DNA from: Quillaja saponaria
Lineage: Eukaryota > Streptophyta > Magnoliopsida > Fabales > Quillajaceae
DNA: 64,000 nucleotides
Direction: 5' to 3'
Assembly: GCA_029379385.1 (NCBI GenBank)
Contig: CM055611.1
Location: forward strand, 1,550,001-1,614,000
Of this stretch, positions 51,701 to 63,005 are shown one piece after another. The notes under the pieces were generated by a model. That model was not told the origin of the DNA. It did not search any database and worked only from the letters and a program-made list of their open reading frames with translations. The first letter of the stretch is position 1. Each line of letters starts with the position of its first letter. A program made the position numbers and the translations under genes.

Positions 51701-52646
51701 GGTCAAGTGTGGACAGTGACTTCTATTTTGTAGATTTTGATAGGGATTGGGCACCCACATAGGTAACTTAATTTGGTTAGTTCCTTAATGAAAACTCCTA
51801 ATAACTAAAATAAGGTATATCCTCTTAAAGACAAACTCAAAATCTACTTTTCTTTGCTAGATCACTCTCTCATTGTTGGAGAAAACTCAACCTTGAGTTT
51901 TTGAAGTGTACATCATGTTCTCTAGTGGAAAAATCAAAGCTCGAGGAAGATTTCTGAATTACCATTCCACCATTTAATTGATGTGGAATGGAAAAGAATC
52001 AGTAGTTTGATGAAGCTTCAATATGGAACTCATACTGAATTGCTTGGACTACGAGTTTCAGTAATATCTGCATGCTTATATTTATAGCTCATTTGTTCTA
52101 GACTCATAGCCAAAATGAATCTTAGCTAATAAAAAAAACTCTGCAGTGTTGCCATATAATTAAGATAGAGAAATTGGGTAGAAGTTGTTAGAGCCTTAGA
52201 GGTTTACAAAACATTCGAATATTTTATAGACAAGGTGTGCAATATCTTGTGCCTGCTAAAGCTGAACATGCATACTGTGGCAGGTATGGAAACTGAAAGA
52301 AGAAGATAAGCTTCTTGACATTGTTGATCCAGCACTCAAAGAATTTGACAAAGTTGAGGTGTTGCGCTTCATCAAGGTTGCTCTGTTTTGTACACAATCA
52401 GCTTCTCAGCAAAGACCTGCAATGAAGCAAGTAGTGAAGATGCTTTCCAAGGAAGTACACCTCAATGAAAAGCTACTTACTGAGCCTGGAGTATACAGGT
52501 GGCGTAATTCTCGACTATGTTGTGATGCTGGTTTGGAGGAGACTTCATCTTCTCAGGTGGGCAAGCTCAATCAATCTGTAAATCCTTCAGTAACCTCAAC
52601 TCGCTTGACTGATGCTGGCAGTATGTCCGAGATAATTCCCAGGTGA
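48762..52646 (+). CDS. Receptor-like cytoplasmic Ser/Thr protein kinase
   Basis: Six exons, 48762-48837, 49275-49387, 49592-49802, 50475-50709, 51328-51478 and 52284-52646, in consistent phase, give 382 aa. There is no signal peptide or membrane segment. The short N terminus, [12 protein letters not shown], is Cys-rich and may be palmitoylated. The kinase domain is complete: glycine loop GRGGYGVV (from residue 54), VAIK lysine (Lys75), [11 protein letters not shown] with Asp172, DFGLA with Asp190, [11 protein letters not shown], and [19 protein letters not shown]. It is an RD kinase and should be active. After the domain, a Ser-rich tail ends SEIIPR. From memory the closest Arabidopsis gene is At3g09010, a relative of the cold-responsive kinase CRPK1. 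The substrate is unknown. Intron 3 holds an old RTE LINE tail, intron 4 a TA microsatellite. Confidence 0.93.
50070..50290 (+). mobile_element. RTE LINE 3'-end relic in kinase intron 3
   Basis: The stretch resembles the last part of RTE reverse transcriptase: codons for [20 protein letters not shown], then [15 protein letters not shown] sequence twice, followed by GGAATTAAG and GTTG-rich tail. It differs from the LINE at 11903-14422 enough to be another subfamily. Confidence 0.65.
50803..50865 (+). repeat. TA-rich microsatellite in kinase intron 4
   Basis: A run of about 12 TA units followed by degenerate TATG/TATA repeats. Confidence 0.85.
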
Positions 52647-53271
52647 CCCATCAAGTAACGTTGCATATATACCTGATAATACATCTGTCTCTTATATATT
52701 GAAAAGATTCTCTTCTCTTAGTTGTATTGATCTTTTATTTCAGTTAAGTATTTTAGAACTCTTTTCTTCTTTCCTGCAATGGATAACGGAGTAGAGCATA
52801 GGAACAAAGGTGTTTTGTGTATGCAGCAAGTGTGAAAGCAATTTGCTGATTCCTTTGTGTATAGAGTTAGAACCCATTCCTCCCTTTTGGGTTACGAGCA
52901 TGTAAAATCTAGAACAAAAGTGTTTGTGTATGGATTATATACACGTTTACATTAAGAACTCTTAAAAGTGTGGAATTTGATTATGTTTTGCCTTTCTGCT
53001 GCTCCCATTCTTCTATATTCCACCCTGCATAACATTCGGATATTCTTGAGAACTACATACTTTACATGGATCTTGCAGTAACACAGACTGGATTGTGTAG
53101 CAAAGAGTTCGAAACATTGTAGAAGTGGAATCTTGTAAGCAAGATTAAGATCAAGACTAACAGTTGCCTAAAAACTACAAAGAATCGTCTGAGATTAAAA
53201 TGAAAACTCACGAAGCTAAAAACAAATATTCTCCATCAAAACGTCTTAATTGCAGAATTATTTCTTAAGTA

Positions 53272-53882
53272 AGAGTGTGTTTGGAATCATAAAAATTGTG
53301 AAATTCAATTCATTCTAAATAAATTTTGATTAAAATTTTATGTTTAGTATCTATCTTTCATAACAATTCAATTTATTCTAAATCATATTTTTATAACATT
53401 TTTTTCATTTTGAATTCTTATCAACATTAGTATAATTTATTAAGAATTTAATTCAATTAGATTAAAAATATATATATATACCCTCTATTTTTACTTCTCC
53501 TCATATCCACATCTCAAAAATCACAACTCTTCGTTCTTCTTCCTATTCCATTTCTCATCTCATTTCTTCTTTTTTTTCTTTCCCTCCCCAACCTCTCATT
53601 TCTCTTCCCTCCTTATAATATATTGAACCTACCAATAATTGAAGTTATTTTTATAAAGAAAAAAATATTTTATTAATGCAAGAATAATTTTGTAAAAGTA
53701 TTAAAATAAAATAAATTCTATTAATTATAATAATATTACAAATACTATAATTCAATTAAATTCATTTGAATTCTACCACTTAAATAATTTGTTCTAAATA
53801 TTTAAAATAATATAAATTAAATTATATTAAAATAAATAAATAAAACTAAATTCTCATATAAATTTATTTCAAACCCATCCTA
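53272..53882. mobile_element. Possible hAT-type MITE
   Basis: The left edge reads AGAGTGTGTTTGGAAT and the right edge ATTTCAAACCCATCCT, roughly inverted copies over 16-20 bases, with an AT-rich, non-coding interior. This wording is common at ends of small plant DNA elements. Borders and target duplication are uncertain. Confidence 0.35.
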
Positions 53883-54116
53883 GAAAACCTTATTTGAAAT
53901 TCACGAGGCTTCTTGGCAATGGGGTTAGATTGAATAAGATACCCCATTACCAAGAAGCTTAAAGTAGAACATGAAAACAATTATATGATATAGCACGAAA
54001 GGCCACATGACAGGAGATCAAAGCCTAAGTTCCAAGTATAAACCCCAATCACAATTAGGCAACCAAAATCAATAGCCAATACAGAACTTTTGTGCATCCA
54101 TCCAAATACTACCAGA

Positions 54117-54261
54117 CGCCTTGCCCAACAACCTACTTCCAGATGTTACAAATTAAACCTGTCCGGTCATAACTTTACACATGCACAACGCCTATGCCCA
54201 ACAACCGACTTCTAGATATTACAAATTAAACCTCTCCAGTCATAACTTTACACATGCACAT
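54117..54261. repeat. 72-bp tandem duplication in the clathrin light chain 3' UTR
   Basis: Units 54117-54188 and 54189-54261 share GCCCAACAACC and TTACAAATTAAACCT, and then TCATAACTTTACACATGCAC, with about six differences. Confidence 0.9.
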
Positions 54262-54280
54262 CGAACAAACAGCCATACTC

Positions 54281-56480
54281 TCAAGCAGCAACCACAGCCT
54301 CAGGAGTTACTGTTGCCTTGGGAGGAGAGGCACTAGTGCTAGCTCCATCAGGGAAACCAGTTTTGCCATCTTTTTTGGGTTCTGAAGACGGTTTGTGCTT
54401 CATATGGGGAGGAGTATTGTGCTTGAGCTTCAGTAGTATCTGTCACATCCTGAAAAGATCAGTTGGCTTCCTGGTTTGGGACCCTGAATTACAACAATAG
54501 ATGGCTTCTTCTCTTTATCCTTTTTCCCTCTTTTTTCTAGAGCTGGCACTTCATGTGGAATAAGTTCCCCAATTGCCTTCCAATAATTTTTCTCAGCTTC
54601 AGCATGGAATTTCTCCCGGCTCCCCAAAAATAGCTGACATATTACACGAAAAGTGATTTAAATATTTTAGAAGGTAGCTTACCATCCAGAAGAAACAATA
54701 TTCTAACAACCAGTTGTTTGGAAAGGTAATAGATGAATACATTAACATAGTTTGTGTTGTATTCTTAAGATGAGTTCTACAATTTGGGTAGTCACAGAAA
54801 ATATCATTAACATAGATTTGAGAGGGGAGGGAGTAGTGATTACTGATTAGTGATAACAAAATAAGTAGAGCAGCCATTATCTGTAGACTAGAATGCCACA
54901 GTGGCTATTACAAGAACTCATACTCAACACCTTGACAGAATGCATGAATAGTAACTTCACAAGAATAATCCAGTGGAAGGACTGTAAGGTGCTAGCTTTC
55001 AACCGTCTCAGGGAAAGTATCATTATCGGCCATTATTTAAACAAGCATGTACAAGAGACACATCTATCAGGCAGTCTAATACAAATCATGTGGTTACTGT
55101 ACTTCCTAATACCCGCTCAAAAGAAAAAGGCAAAGAAAGAGAACAACATCAAGTTCTATACCATAGTTCTTCAAACTTTACCTAACCTAATAGGTCCATG
55201 GCTGGCTTCAAAACACTTGGAGACTACAATTGAGTAGATTCTAAAAACTACTCCACAGTAGTTGAAAAACGTTGGTTTACCATTTACTTATTAGTATCCC
55301 CTCTCTCCCCTTACTTACCCTCCTCCCAAATACACTCTGAGTTCTAGATCCAACTGCAAGAAAGCAACAATAGTCTGTTCCCAAATATTTTAACAGTTGC
55401 ACCCAAAATAGGTAAGAGAAAATGTATGTCTTCCTTCCATCATAAGCAACATCTGCCAGCCGTTTCCTATAAAGAAAACAAGCAAAATTGCCTCCCATTC
55501 ATTAAGAAAGGATTTGTATATGTCACGAAAAAATTAAATTACAACACTCTCACCCTCTTTCTATCTCTCACTCTCTCCATCAACATATGCATTGGAAGGG
55601 TACCTTAAAATAGCAATTTGATTCAAAGATACCATATCCAATCAACCATAAACAGATTCAAATAGTAATAGGAAATGAATAAGCAAATTCATAAAGTATG
55701 CATATAGACTTTCATATCCTGAGAATTACCTTCTCCTTTTCCCTGTTAGAGGCTTTACTGCTCTCAGCATTAATCTGACGCTTCCAGTAAAACTCAGTCT
55801 TGCACTCATCCGCTTCCTCTATAATCTGTTGCCTCGACTCTTTCTCTAGTTTCTCTTTTTCTTCTAGTCTAATTGCGTTCTCTCTGCCTATTCATATATA
55901 GCATGATAGATGACATAAAATTCAAATCGTTCAAACAGACATACCCTATTAAATATGAAACCTAAATTAGGAAACTTCATCAAGCCAAACAGAAACCCGG
56001 AAGATAGGAAAGTTACTGGTCATAAACTTAATTCTCTGGCTAAATCTAACTGCAATTGATAGGTTTTCATATGAAAATCAGAGAACTGACATAAAGAACT
56101 AACCTCCGCCACTCCCTCAGTGCAAAACCCTTCTCTGGCTCCATCTCCAATGGCGGAGGCAAGATCGGGCTGTTGGAAGCACTGAAATCTCCATCAAGAG
56201 CCTTCCCGTTCTGCTCCGGAGAGAAGCCAGAATTTCTCCCACCTGTAGAGTAGATCGACGGTGATGAAGGAGCTTCAGTCAAAGGCTGCGATGTAAATAC
56301 ATCGTCACCGGTGCTGTACGCTTGGCTGCCGAATATGGGAGACGAATCACCAACCAAGTCCTTAACTGAATCGGCGTCGAAATTAGAGAACGATTCGAAC
56401 CGCTGAGAAAAGACACGAGGATCGTAGACGACATAGCCGTCGTCGTCAAACGGCCGAGTGGAGCCGGTGATGGATGACAT
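54281..56480 (-). pseudogene. Clathrin light chain gene, frameshifted and with a nonsense codon
   Basis: Minus-strand exons: 56480-56104, 55883-55730 and 54633-54281 (ancestral stop 54283-54281). Phases match, and the ancestral product would be about 294 aa. The N terminus has MSSITGSTRPFDDDGYVVYD and FDADSVKD. Then follow [40 protein letters not shown] and [20 protein letters not shown]: the coiled-coil part that binds the clathrin heavy chain. In exon 3 one base is missing near 54468-54472, after the codons QGPKPG. The frame then runs into a stop at 54430, giving a 244-aa product with 13 foreign residues. In the ancestral frame, codon 54445-54443 is TGA where relatives have Arg after RM. 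Beyond it the frame is open to the normal end. A gypsy element starts 9 bp upstream of the ATG. A truncated but partly functional protein is possible; other clathrin light chain copies must exist elsewhere. Confidence 0.75.
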
Positions 56481-56489
56481 GCTATTCTC

Positions 56490-56860
56490 TGATACATGCT
56501 GTATTAAGAACGACAAGCGTTTTAGTTAACGAGGGGAAAACGACTTTGGCGTCTGGGAGTACTTTCTACAAGCAGGTTGTTATATCTGGGTAGTGTATTG
56601 GTGAAGTCATTTTTTAGTCAATTAGGAGGGAGAGAGTCAGCAGGGATGAGCTCACTGCCAGCTTTTCCAAGAAAGCGTGTGGAAGGATGGGTAAAATAGT
56701 TATGTAGCAGCAAGATTCTAGAGATATAACTGTAATATGTATTTTCATTTCTTTTTGTCCAAGTTGTTAATCAAATTTCCTTTTTTTTCTCTCTAGTGGA
56801 GCTTTAATTTTCTCTTTGCTATTTCCTAAAAACTCGGATTTTTCATTAAAGATCTTATCA
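56490..56860 (+). repeat. 5' LTR of the gypsy element
   Basis: 371 bp, begins TGATACATGC and ends ATCTTATCA. Its left edge abuts TTCTC, four bases upstream of the clathrin light chain ATG (minus strand). Read on the minus strand its edge supplies an ATG at 56497-56495, out of frame with the clathrin start. Confidence 0.93.
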
Positions 56861-56889
56861 ATTTGGTATGTGTTTCAACCATGGTGACC

Positions 56890-58270
56890 TAGAATCAACA
56901 CATTCAGGGAGAGATCCAGCGTATTGATGCAAGAATGGAAAGTTTCCAGGATGAAATGAGAAACCTGAATTTGGAACTAAGAAATCAGTCCTAGAGAATG
57001 AACCAAATGATGGATGAACTGAGGAGGATAAAGGAGGATCAACAACCTAATCAAGCCTTGGGATGACCACCAGATGGTGGAAATGGGGGAGCTCAAGTCA
57101 TTCAGGGTGTTCTAGGCATTTATGGTGTGGCTAGGCTCAATGCTGTTCAAGGGGCTCAGTTATTTCCAGGAGCTAATGCAGTGCAAGAGGGAGTACCTAT
57201 TGGCCAAAACCTTGGAATTCAAACTCCTGGTGGGATCTATCCAGCTGCAAACGGAGGAGTAGATGGTCCTAATAAATCTCAAAACATGATGGGTGGAATG
57301 GGTATTCAAGAAGGGCCTGTTCCTTTCATGCCAGAAGCAGGAAATCTAGGGTTTAATGTTGGTGGGTTTGCTCAGCAGAGAGGTGGCTTCCCAGAAGGGG
57401 TGAACCTGGAAAACTTCTATCATCAACCAAGGTATACTAGATGGAGTGCCCTAGATTTGAAGGGGACGGTTTCAAAGATTGTATGTAAAAGGTGGAGCAA
57501 TTTTTTGAGGTGGGGATGGTGGCAGAGGCACATAAAATCAGGGTTATGAGTGCTTACTTGGAAGGGAGGGCCTTACATTGGCACCAGGCTTATATGAGAA
57601 GCTATATGGGTCGTGTAATATGGTGGAATCAATACATTGCTGACATGGGGCATAGATTTTTCAACTCTGCATTTGAAGACCTAGTTGCAGATTTGGTAAA
57701 ACTGAAATAATGGGGTTCTGTGAAGGAATATCCAGATAAATTTGAAAGGATGTTAAGCCAAACTTAAATGCAAGAAGCTTTTGCCATAAGTTATTTTTTA
57801 AGTGGTTTGCACAAGGAAATTGAAAGTGCAGTGAGGTGTTTTTCACCTCAAACCTTGCCCCAAACCATGCCCCAAACCATGTACCTGGCTAGACTACGGG
57901 AGATTATTTTTGTGGAGCTAACCAGAAGGCACACCTCTAAACCACCTACCACCTATCCAAACCAAAAATACCTACCTACTCTAATGCCACCAACACCTAA
58001 AGTTTTAACCAACAACACAAACACCTTGACCAATCCCAAACCTTAACCAAAAAATACTACTCAAACAACCACTGGTGGGTATAAACCTACCAAGAATATG
58101 ACACAAAAGGAATGGGAAGACAAGAGGGCTAAAGGGTTGTGTTATTGGTGTAATGAGAAATACACCCCTGGTCACAAATGCAAAAGGAGCCAACTGTACT
58201 AAATTGTGCTTGAACCCGAAGAAGAGATTGAGGAGTTGTATGTGGGAGGTACTAGTCATGTAAACATTGT
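56890..58270 (+). pseudogene. gypsy gag with zinc knuckle, broken
   Basis: Pieces in several frames: an N-terminal coiled-coil-like region (QRIDARMESFQDEMRNLNLE), the gag core (KVEQFFEVGMVAEAHKIRVM; YLEGRALHWHQAYMRS; FEDLVADLVKLK) and a CCHC knuckle CYWCNEKYTPGHKCKR near 58139-58190. Stops interrupt each part. Confidence 0.85.
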
Positions 58271-58379
58271 AGAGTTAGATGGATAGGAAGAAGCTAAGCG
58301 GGAAACTGTGATTTCACTCCATGTATTGTGGGGTCTAGATGAGTACCAGACCATGAAAATTAGAAGGGTATTGAAATAA

Positions 58380-61300
58380 GCCCATATAGTCATCTTGGTG
58401 GACAGTGGAAGTACACATAACTTCCTAGACTTGAACATGGCTAAGAAACTTGGTTGTAAACTGACAAACTCAGAGACTTTTAGGTTACTGTGGCAAATGG
58501 TGATAGGGTGAAAATGCAGTTTGTGAGTAAGGCAGTAGTATGAGATATGCAGAAGAAACAATTCTAGGCTGACTTCTTGGTAATGCCATTGGGTGGATGT
58601 CATATGGTTCTGGAGGTCTAATGGTTGTCCCAGTTGGGCCCTATCATATGGGATTTTACTAAAATGACTATGCAGTTTGAAAAAAATGAGGCTGCAGTAG
58701 TACTACGAGGGATGCAAGCTGCTGAAGTAAGCTTATTGAAGAAAGAGGACCTGCAAAGGTCTAGTCACTCTGGAAACTCATTAATGATAGTGCACTTATG
58801 TGGAAGGAAGAAGGATGATGATCAAATGCACGGTGAGTAGGTTAGTTTGGAGTCATACTCAGTCGAATTACATGTGGTTCCTAGAAATATCCAATATGTT
58901 CTAGACCAGTTTGTGCATGTCTTTGATGAACCTAGAGGTTTTCCCCCTCATAGACTTCATTACCATAAAATACCCTTAAAAGATGAAGGCCAAGTAGTAA
59001 AACTAAGGCCTTACAGGTACCCTGTCCTCCAAAAGGACACTATTGAGAGGATGGTACATGAGTTGTTAGATGCAGGCTTAGTCAGGCCCAGTAACAGTCC
59101 TTTTTCTTCGTCCATTGTTATGGTTAAGAAAAAAGATGAATCTTGGAGGATGTGCATCGACTATAGACAATTGAATCAATTGACCATTAAAGACAAATTT
59201 CCCATACTTGTGCTAGAGGAACTGTTGGATGGTTACATGGAGCTAAAGTATTCTCTAAGTTAGACCTAAGATCATGTTATCACAGATCAGAATAGCATAT
59301 CAAGATGTGCACAAAACTGCCTTCAGAACTCACTCAGGTCACTATGAGTACCTAGTTATGCCTTTTGGCTTGACTAATGCTCTATCCACTTTCCAAAGTT
59401 TAATAACATAGATTTTCAGACCATTCCTTAGAATATTCATATTGGTGTTCATTGATGATATCTTAGTCTACAGTCCAGACATGGAGCATCATGAAACACA
59501 TTTGACTTGGATTTTTGAAACATTAAAACATCATACTCTTTTTGTAAAAAGAGAGAAATGTGTGTTTGGAACCAGTAAAGTGAAATACTTGGGGCATGTT
59601 ATTAGTGCTGAAGGGGTAGTAGCATACCTTAGTAAAATAGAATGCATGGTGGCTTGGCCTACACTTAAAATTCTTAAAGCCCTAAGAGGTTTCCTTGGTC
59701 TCATAGGTTATTACAGAAAGTTCATCAAAGGTTATGGCTCTATAACTAAACCACTAACTGAACTATTGAAAAATGATGCTTTTAAGTGGTCAGAAGATGC
59801 TGAAGTGGCTTTCAATCACTTGAAGAAAGCTATGATTGAAGCTCCTATACTGGTTATGCCAGATTTTAATTTGATGTTTGTCATAGAAGCAGATGCTTGT
59901 AGGGTGGGTATCAGAGCTGTTTTAATGCAGACCAACAGACCAATTGCTTTTATTAGTAAAGTTCTGCCTGCAAAACATCAGTTTCTTTCTACGTATGGAA
60001 GGAAATGTTGGCAGTGGCGTTTGCTGTGAGGAAATGGAGCTGCTATCTCATGGGAAGGCAATTTTGGATTAGAACTGATCATCAAAGCCTTAGATACTTA
60101 TATGATCAAAGGTTGACAACTCCTGTACAACAGGAATTTTTAGCAAAAATGATGGGGTATGATTATGAAATATGTTACAAGAAGAGATGTACTAACAAGG
60201 TAGCAGATGCTTTATTAAGAAAGAACTCACCTGAGTTCAATGTTTTGTATACTACAACACTGGAATCTGAGTTGATGCAACGGGTGAAGAGTTCATGGGA
60301 GACAGACTAGAAGCTTCAAAAGATCATCCAAGAGATCCTTCAAAACCCGATTCATATGGGTGTTATACATGGACACACGGTTTACTTAAGAGGAAGAATA
60401 GATTGGTAGTGGGTTTTGTACCTGACTTGAAGAAAGACCTGTCGACCTATTTCCATTCTAGTGATGCAGGTGGACACTCTGGAGTGTTACCCACTACAAA
60501 GAGGATATCTGCTCATGTGTATTGGAAAGGACTGAAAAAGGATGTGAGGGGTTGTGCAGTATGTCAACAGTGCAAGTATGACACTCAGGCACCTGCAAGC
60601 TTAATACAACCTTTGCCTATACCTGATAGAATTTGGGCTGATGTAGCTATAGGATTTTATTAAAGGATTACCTAAGTTAGAAGGTAAGGATGTTATTCTG
60701 GTAGTCATAGACAGACTCAGTAAACAAGCTCATTTTTTAGCTCTGTCACATCCATTCACAGCAATTCAGGTAGCTCAGGTCTTCTTAGATGAGGTAGTTA
60801 ATTCCATGTGCAACCAGCTTCCATCACCTTTGACAGGGACAAGGTGTTTGTCAGCAGGTTCTGGTATGAGTTAATGAGAATGCAAGGCATCAAGCTGCAT
60901 ATGTCCACTGCCTATCATCCCTAGATAGATAGACAAACTGAGGTTCTTAATAGATGTTTAGAAACCTACCTCAGATGCATGATAAGAGGCCAACCTATGA
61001 TTTGGGCTAAATGGTTACCCCTGACAGAATATTGGTATAACACCACATTCCACTCTGCCATTCAAACCACACCCTATCAAGCTGTGTATAGCCAGGCACC
61101 ACTTACTCACTTACCTTACTTAGCAGGTGATTCTAAGGTGGACTTAGTAGATAGGAGCTTATCAGCTAGAGAGAAAGTTTGAAGGTGCTAAAATTCCATT
61201 TGGTGAGGGCACAAAATAGAATGACAGTCCAAGCTAACAAGCATAGGGTAGACATGAATTTTGAAGTCAGAGACATTGTCTATCTTAAACTCCAGCTGTA

Positions 61301-61700
61301 TAGGCAGCAATCAGTGGCCACCAGGTACAACTTGAAGCTAGCTTATAAATTCTATGGTCCTTTTCTGGTACTGGAAAAAATTGGCAAGGTTGCTTACAGG
61401 TTGAATCTTCCTGGGTCTTCCAAACTACACCCTGTGTTCCATGTATCCCAACTTAAGAAATCTATTGGTGATCATCCTGTGTTGCACACACTTCCTATTT
61501 TGGAACATGATGGTACCATTACAGTACACCCTGTGGTTGTGCTAGGCAAAAGGGTTATTAAAAGAGGTTCACAAGTAGTTACTCAACTTCTCATATCAAA
61601 TGGTTCCAAGCTTTCATTGAAGATGCCACCTGGGAAGATTACCATACCATCAAGCAACAATTTCCTAACTTTCATCCTTGAGGACAATGATGTTTTTTCA
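58380..61700 (+). pseudogene. gypsy pol: protease, RT, RNase H, integrase, chromodomain, broken
   Basis: Protease: VILVDSGSTHNFLDLN near 58390. RT: VHELLDAGLVRPSNSPFSSS, WRMCIDYRQLNQLTIKDKFP and the catalytic VFIDDILVYSPD (59442-59480). RNase H: FVIEADACRVGIRAVLMQ, where the usual second Asp-type positions are altered, and IRTDHQSLRYL. Integrase: the HHCC finger (HSSDAGGHSG ... CAVCQQCK, 60450-60580), [15 protein letters not shown], and STAYHP with a stop where Q is usual. The C-terminal part SKLHPVFHVSQLKKSIG is followed in another frame by a chromodomain relic, EDATWEDYHTIKQQFPNF (about 61612-61670). Confidence 0.88.
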
Positions 61701-61712
61701 GGGGGTGGTATT

Positions 61713-62084
61713 TGATACATGCTATATTAGGAACGACAAGAGTTTTGGTTAATTAAGGAAAAACGACTTTGGTGTCTAGGAGTATTGTCTACAAGCAGAT
61801 TGTTATATCCGGGTAGTGTATTGGTGAAGTCAGGTTGTTAGTCAATTAGGAGGGAGAGAGTTAGCAGGGATGAGCTCACTACCAGCTTTTCCAAAGAACA
61901 GTGTGGAAGGATGGGTAAAATGGTTATGCAGTAGCAAGATTCTAGGGATATAACTGTAGGATGTATTTTCATTTCTTTTTGTCCAAGTTGTTAATCAAAT
62001 TTCCTTTCTTTTCTCTCTAATGTAGCTTTAGTTTTCTTTATGCTATTTCCTGAAAACTCAGATTTTTCATTAAAGCTTTTATCA
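61713..62084 (+). repeat. 3' LTR of the gypsy element
   Basis: 372 bp, begins TGATACATGC and ends CTTTTATCA, followed by TTCTC and then the original upstream flank of the clathrin light chain gene. Confidence 0.93.
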
Positions 62085-62280
62085 TTCTCCTGTGCTAATT
62101 GCGCCTCGCGAAGTTTTCAGTGAATTTTTTACGGTTGTCATTTAGAATCTTCTAAGAGTCCTAGAGTAATTATACAGTGCGACCGGATCTACTGTAACTG
62201 GATACCATGTGAATTTTATTGGTGCAAACCTATTGAAAACCGTGACGTCTACTGTAAAGTATAAAAAATAATAACATGTC

Positions 62281-62283
<3 letters not shown>

Positions 62284-62322
<39 letters not shown>
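62284..62322 (+). repeat. (AT)n microsatellite
   Basis: About 19 AT units. Confidence 0.95.
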
Positions 62323-62325
<3 letters not shown>

Positions 62326-62549
62326 TTTAGTCCAATTATTTTTTAAAATTATGAATATAAATGACTGCATTTTTTTCTTTAATTTTTTTTATATTAACCT
62401 GGTTATTTTATAAAATTTATAATATATATTGAATAACATCAATGTATGATTGTTTTTTTCTCAATTTTGTATTTATCTATGTTTTCTAACATCATTCACC
62501 ATAAACAAAATATTATGAATATAAAAAAAATATTAAAATTTTTCCAAGA

Positions 62550-63005
62550 TTCATAAGTTTAGTCTCATAATTTGTAATGATAAAAATAAGTAAAAATAAA
62601 AAAATAAAATAAAATATCATACTAGTTGATATTTTTTTATAAAAATTATCATGTCATAATTTTTTGTTGACTAGACAAATTAATTTTTTGATTTGTATCA
62701 AATAATATAAAAAAATAACCATCGAGAGCTTAGTTCAAGTGGTTGGTATCTGTTTCTCTACCCTCCAATATCGAGTTTGAGCACTCCTAATATACCAAAA
62801 AAATAATATAAAAATAAAGATGAGTACCTCAAATGATGAGTGACTACTTTAAGAATGACATTTAAGTTAAAACCCTCAAATGATAGTTAACTCTAAAAAT
62901 TAAGTATTCTACAAGTCATAAGTTTTATCTCAATATGTAATATTAAAAATAAATAAAAATTAAAAGGTAAAAGAAAATAAAATCTTATAATAGTTGATAT
63001 TCTTC
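62550..63005 (+). repeat. Two diverged direct copies of a ~110-bp AT-rich segment
   Basis: Copies at about 62543-62645 and 62908-63005 share CATAAGTTT(A/T)(G/A)TCTCA, AAAAATAA(G/A)TAAAAAT, and AAAAT(A)TCATA.TAGTTGATATT-type blocks. The stretch between carries a possible SINE/tRNA relic. Confidence 0.5.
62718..62795 (+). repeat. Possible tRNA-derived SINE or tRNA relic
   Basis: The text GAGAGCTTAGTTCAAGTGGT resembles an A-box region and GAGTTTGAGCACTCC, about 45 bases later, a degenerate B-box. The cloverleaf arms are too decayed for a working tRNA. Confidence 0.35.

Larger units (their letters stand above)
52647..54280. other. Spacer between kinase and clathrin light chain 3' ends
   Basis: This is a convergent 3' flank. 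It includes a probable non-autonomous DNA transposon (53272-53882) and the clathrin light chain 3' UTR with a tandem duplication (54117-54261). No coding region is supported. Confidence 0.5.
56490..62084 (+). mobile_element. Full-length Ty3/gypsy chromovirus with TTCTC target duplication
   Basis: The 5' LTR is 56490-56860 (371 bp) and the 3' LTR 61713-62084 (372 bp). Both begin TGATACATGCT and end TTATCA, i.e. TG...CA. The 5-bp target duplication TTCTC is at 56485-56489 and 62085-62089. TGGTAT at 56864, just after the 5' LTR, resembles the start of an initiator-Met primer-binding site. A polypurine-like GGGGGTGG lies at 61701-61708. Order gag, protease, RT, RNase H, integrase, chromodomain is that of gypsy chromoviruses. 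LTRs differ at roughly 35-40 positions by eye (about 10 percent), so the insertion is several times older than the copia in RUS. Many stops and frameshifts make it inactive. Confidence 0.93.

Noticed and set aside
54893..55237. 114-codon + strand frame in clathrin light chain intron 2
   Set aside because: It lies within an intron of the minus-strand gene and has no recognisable domain.
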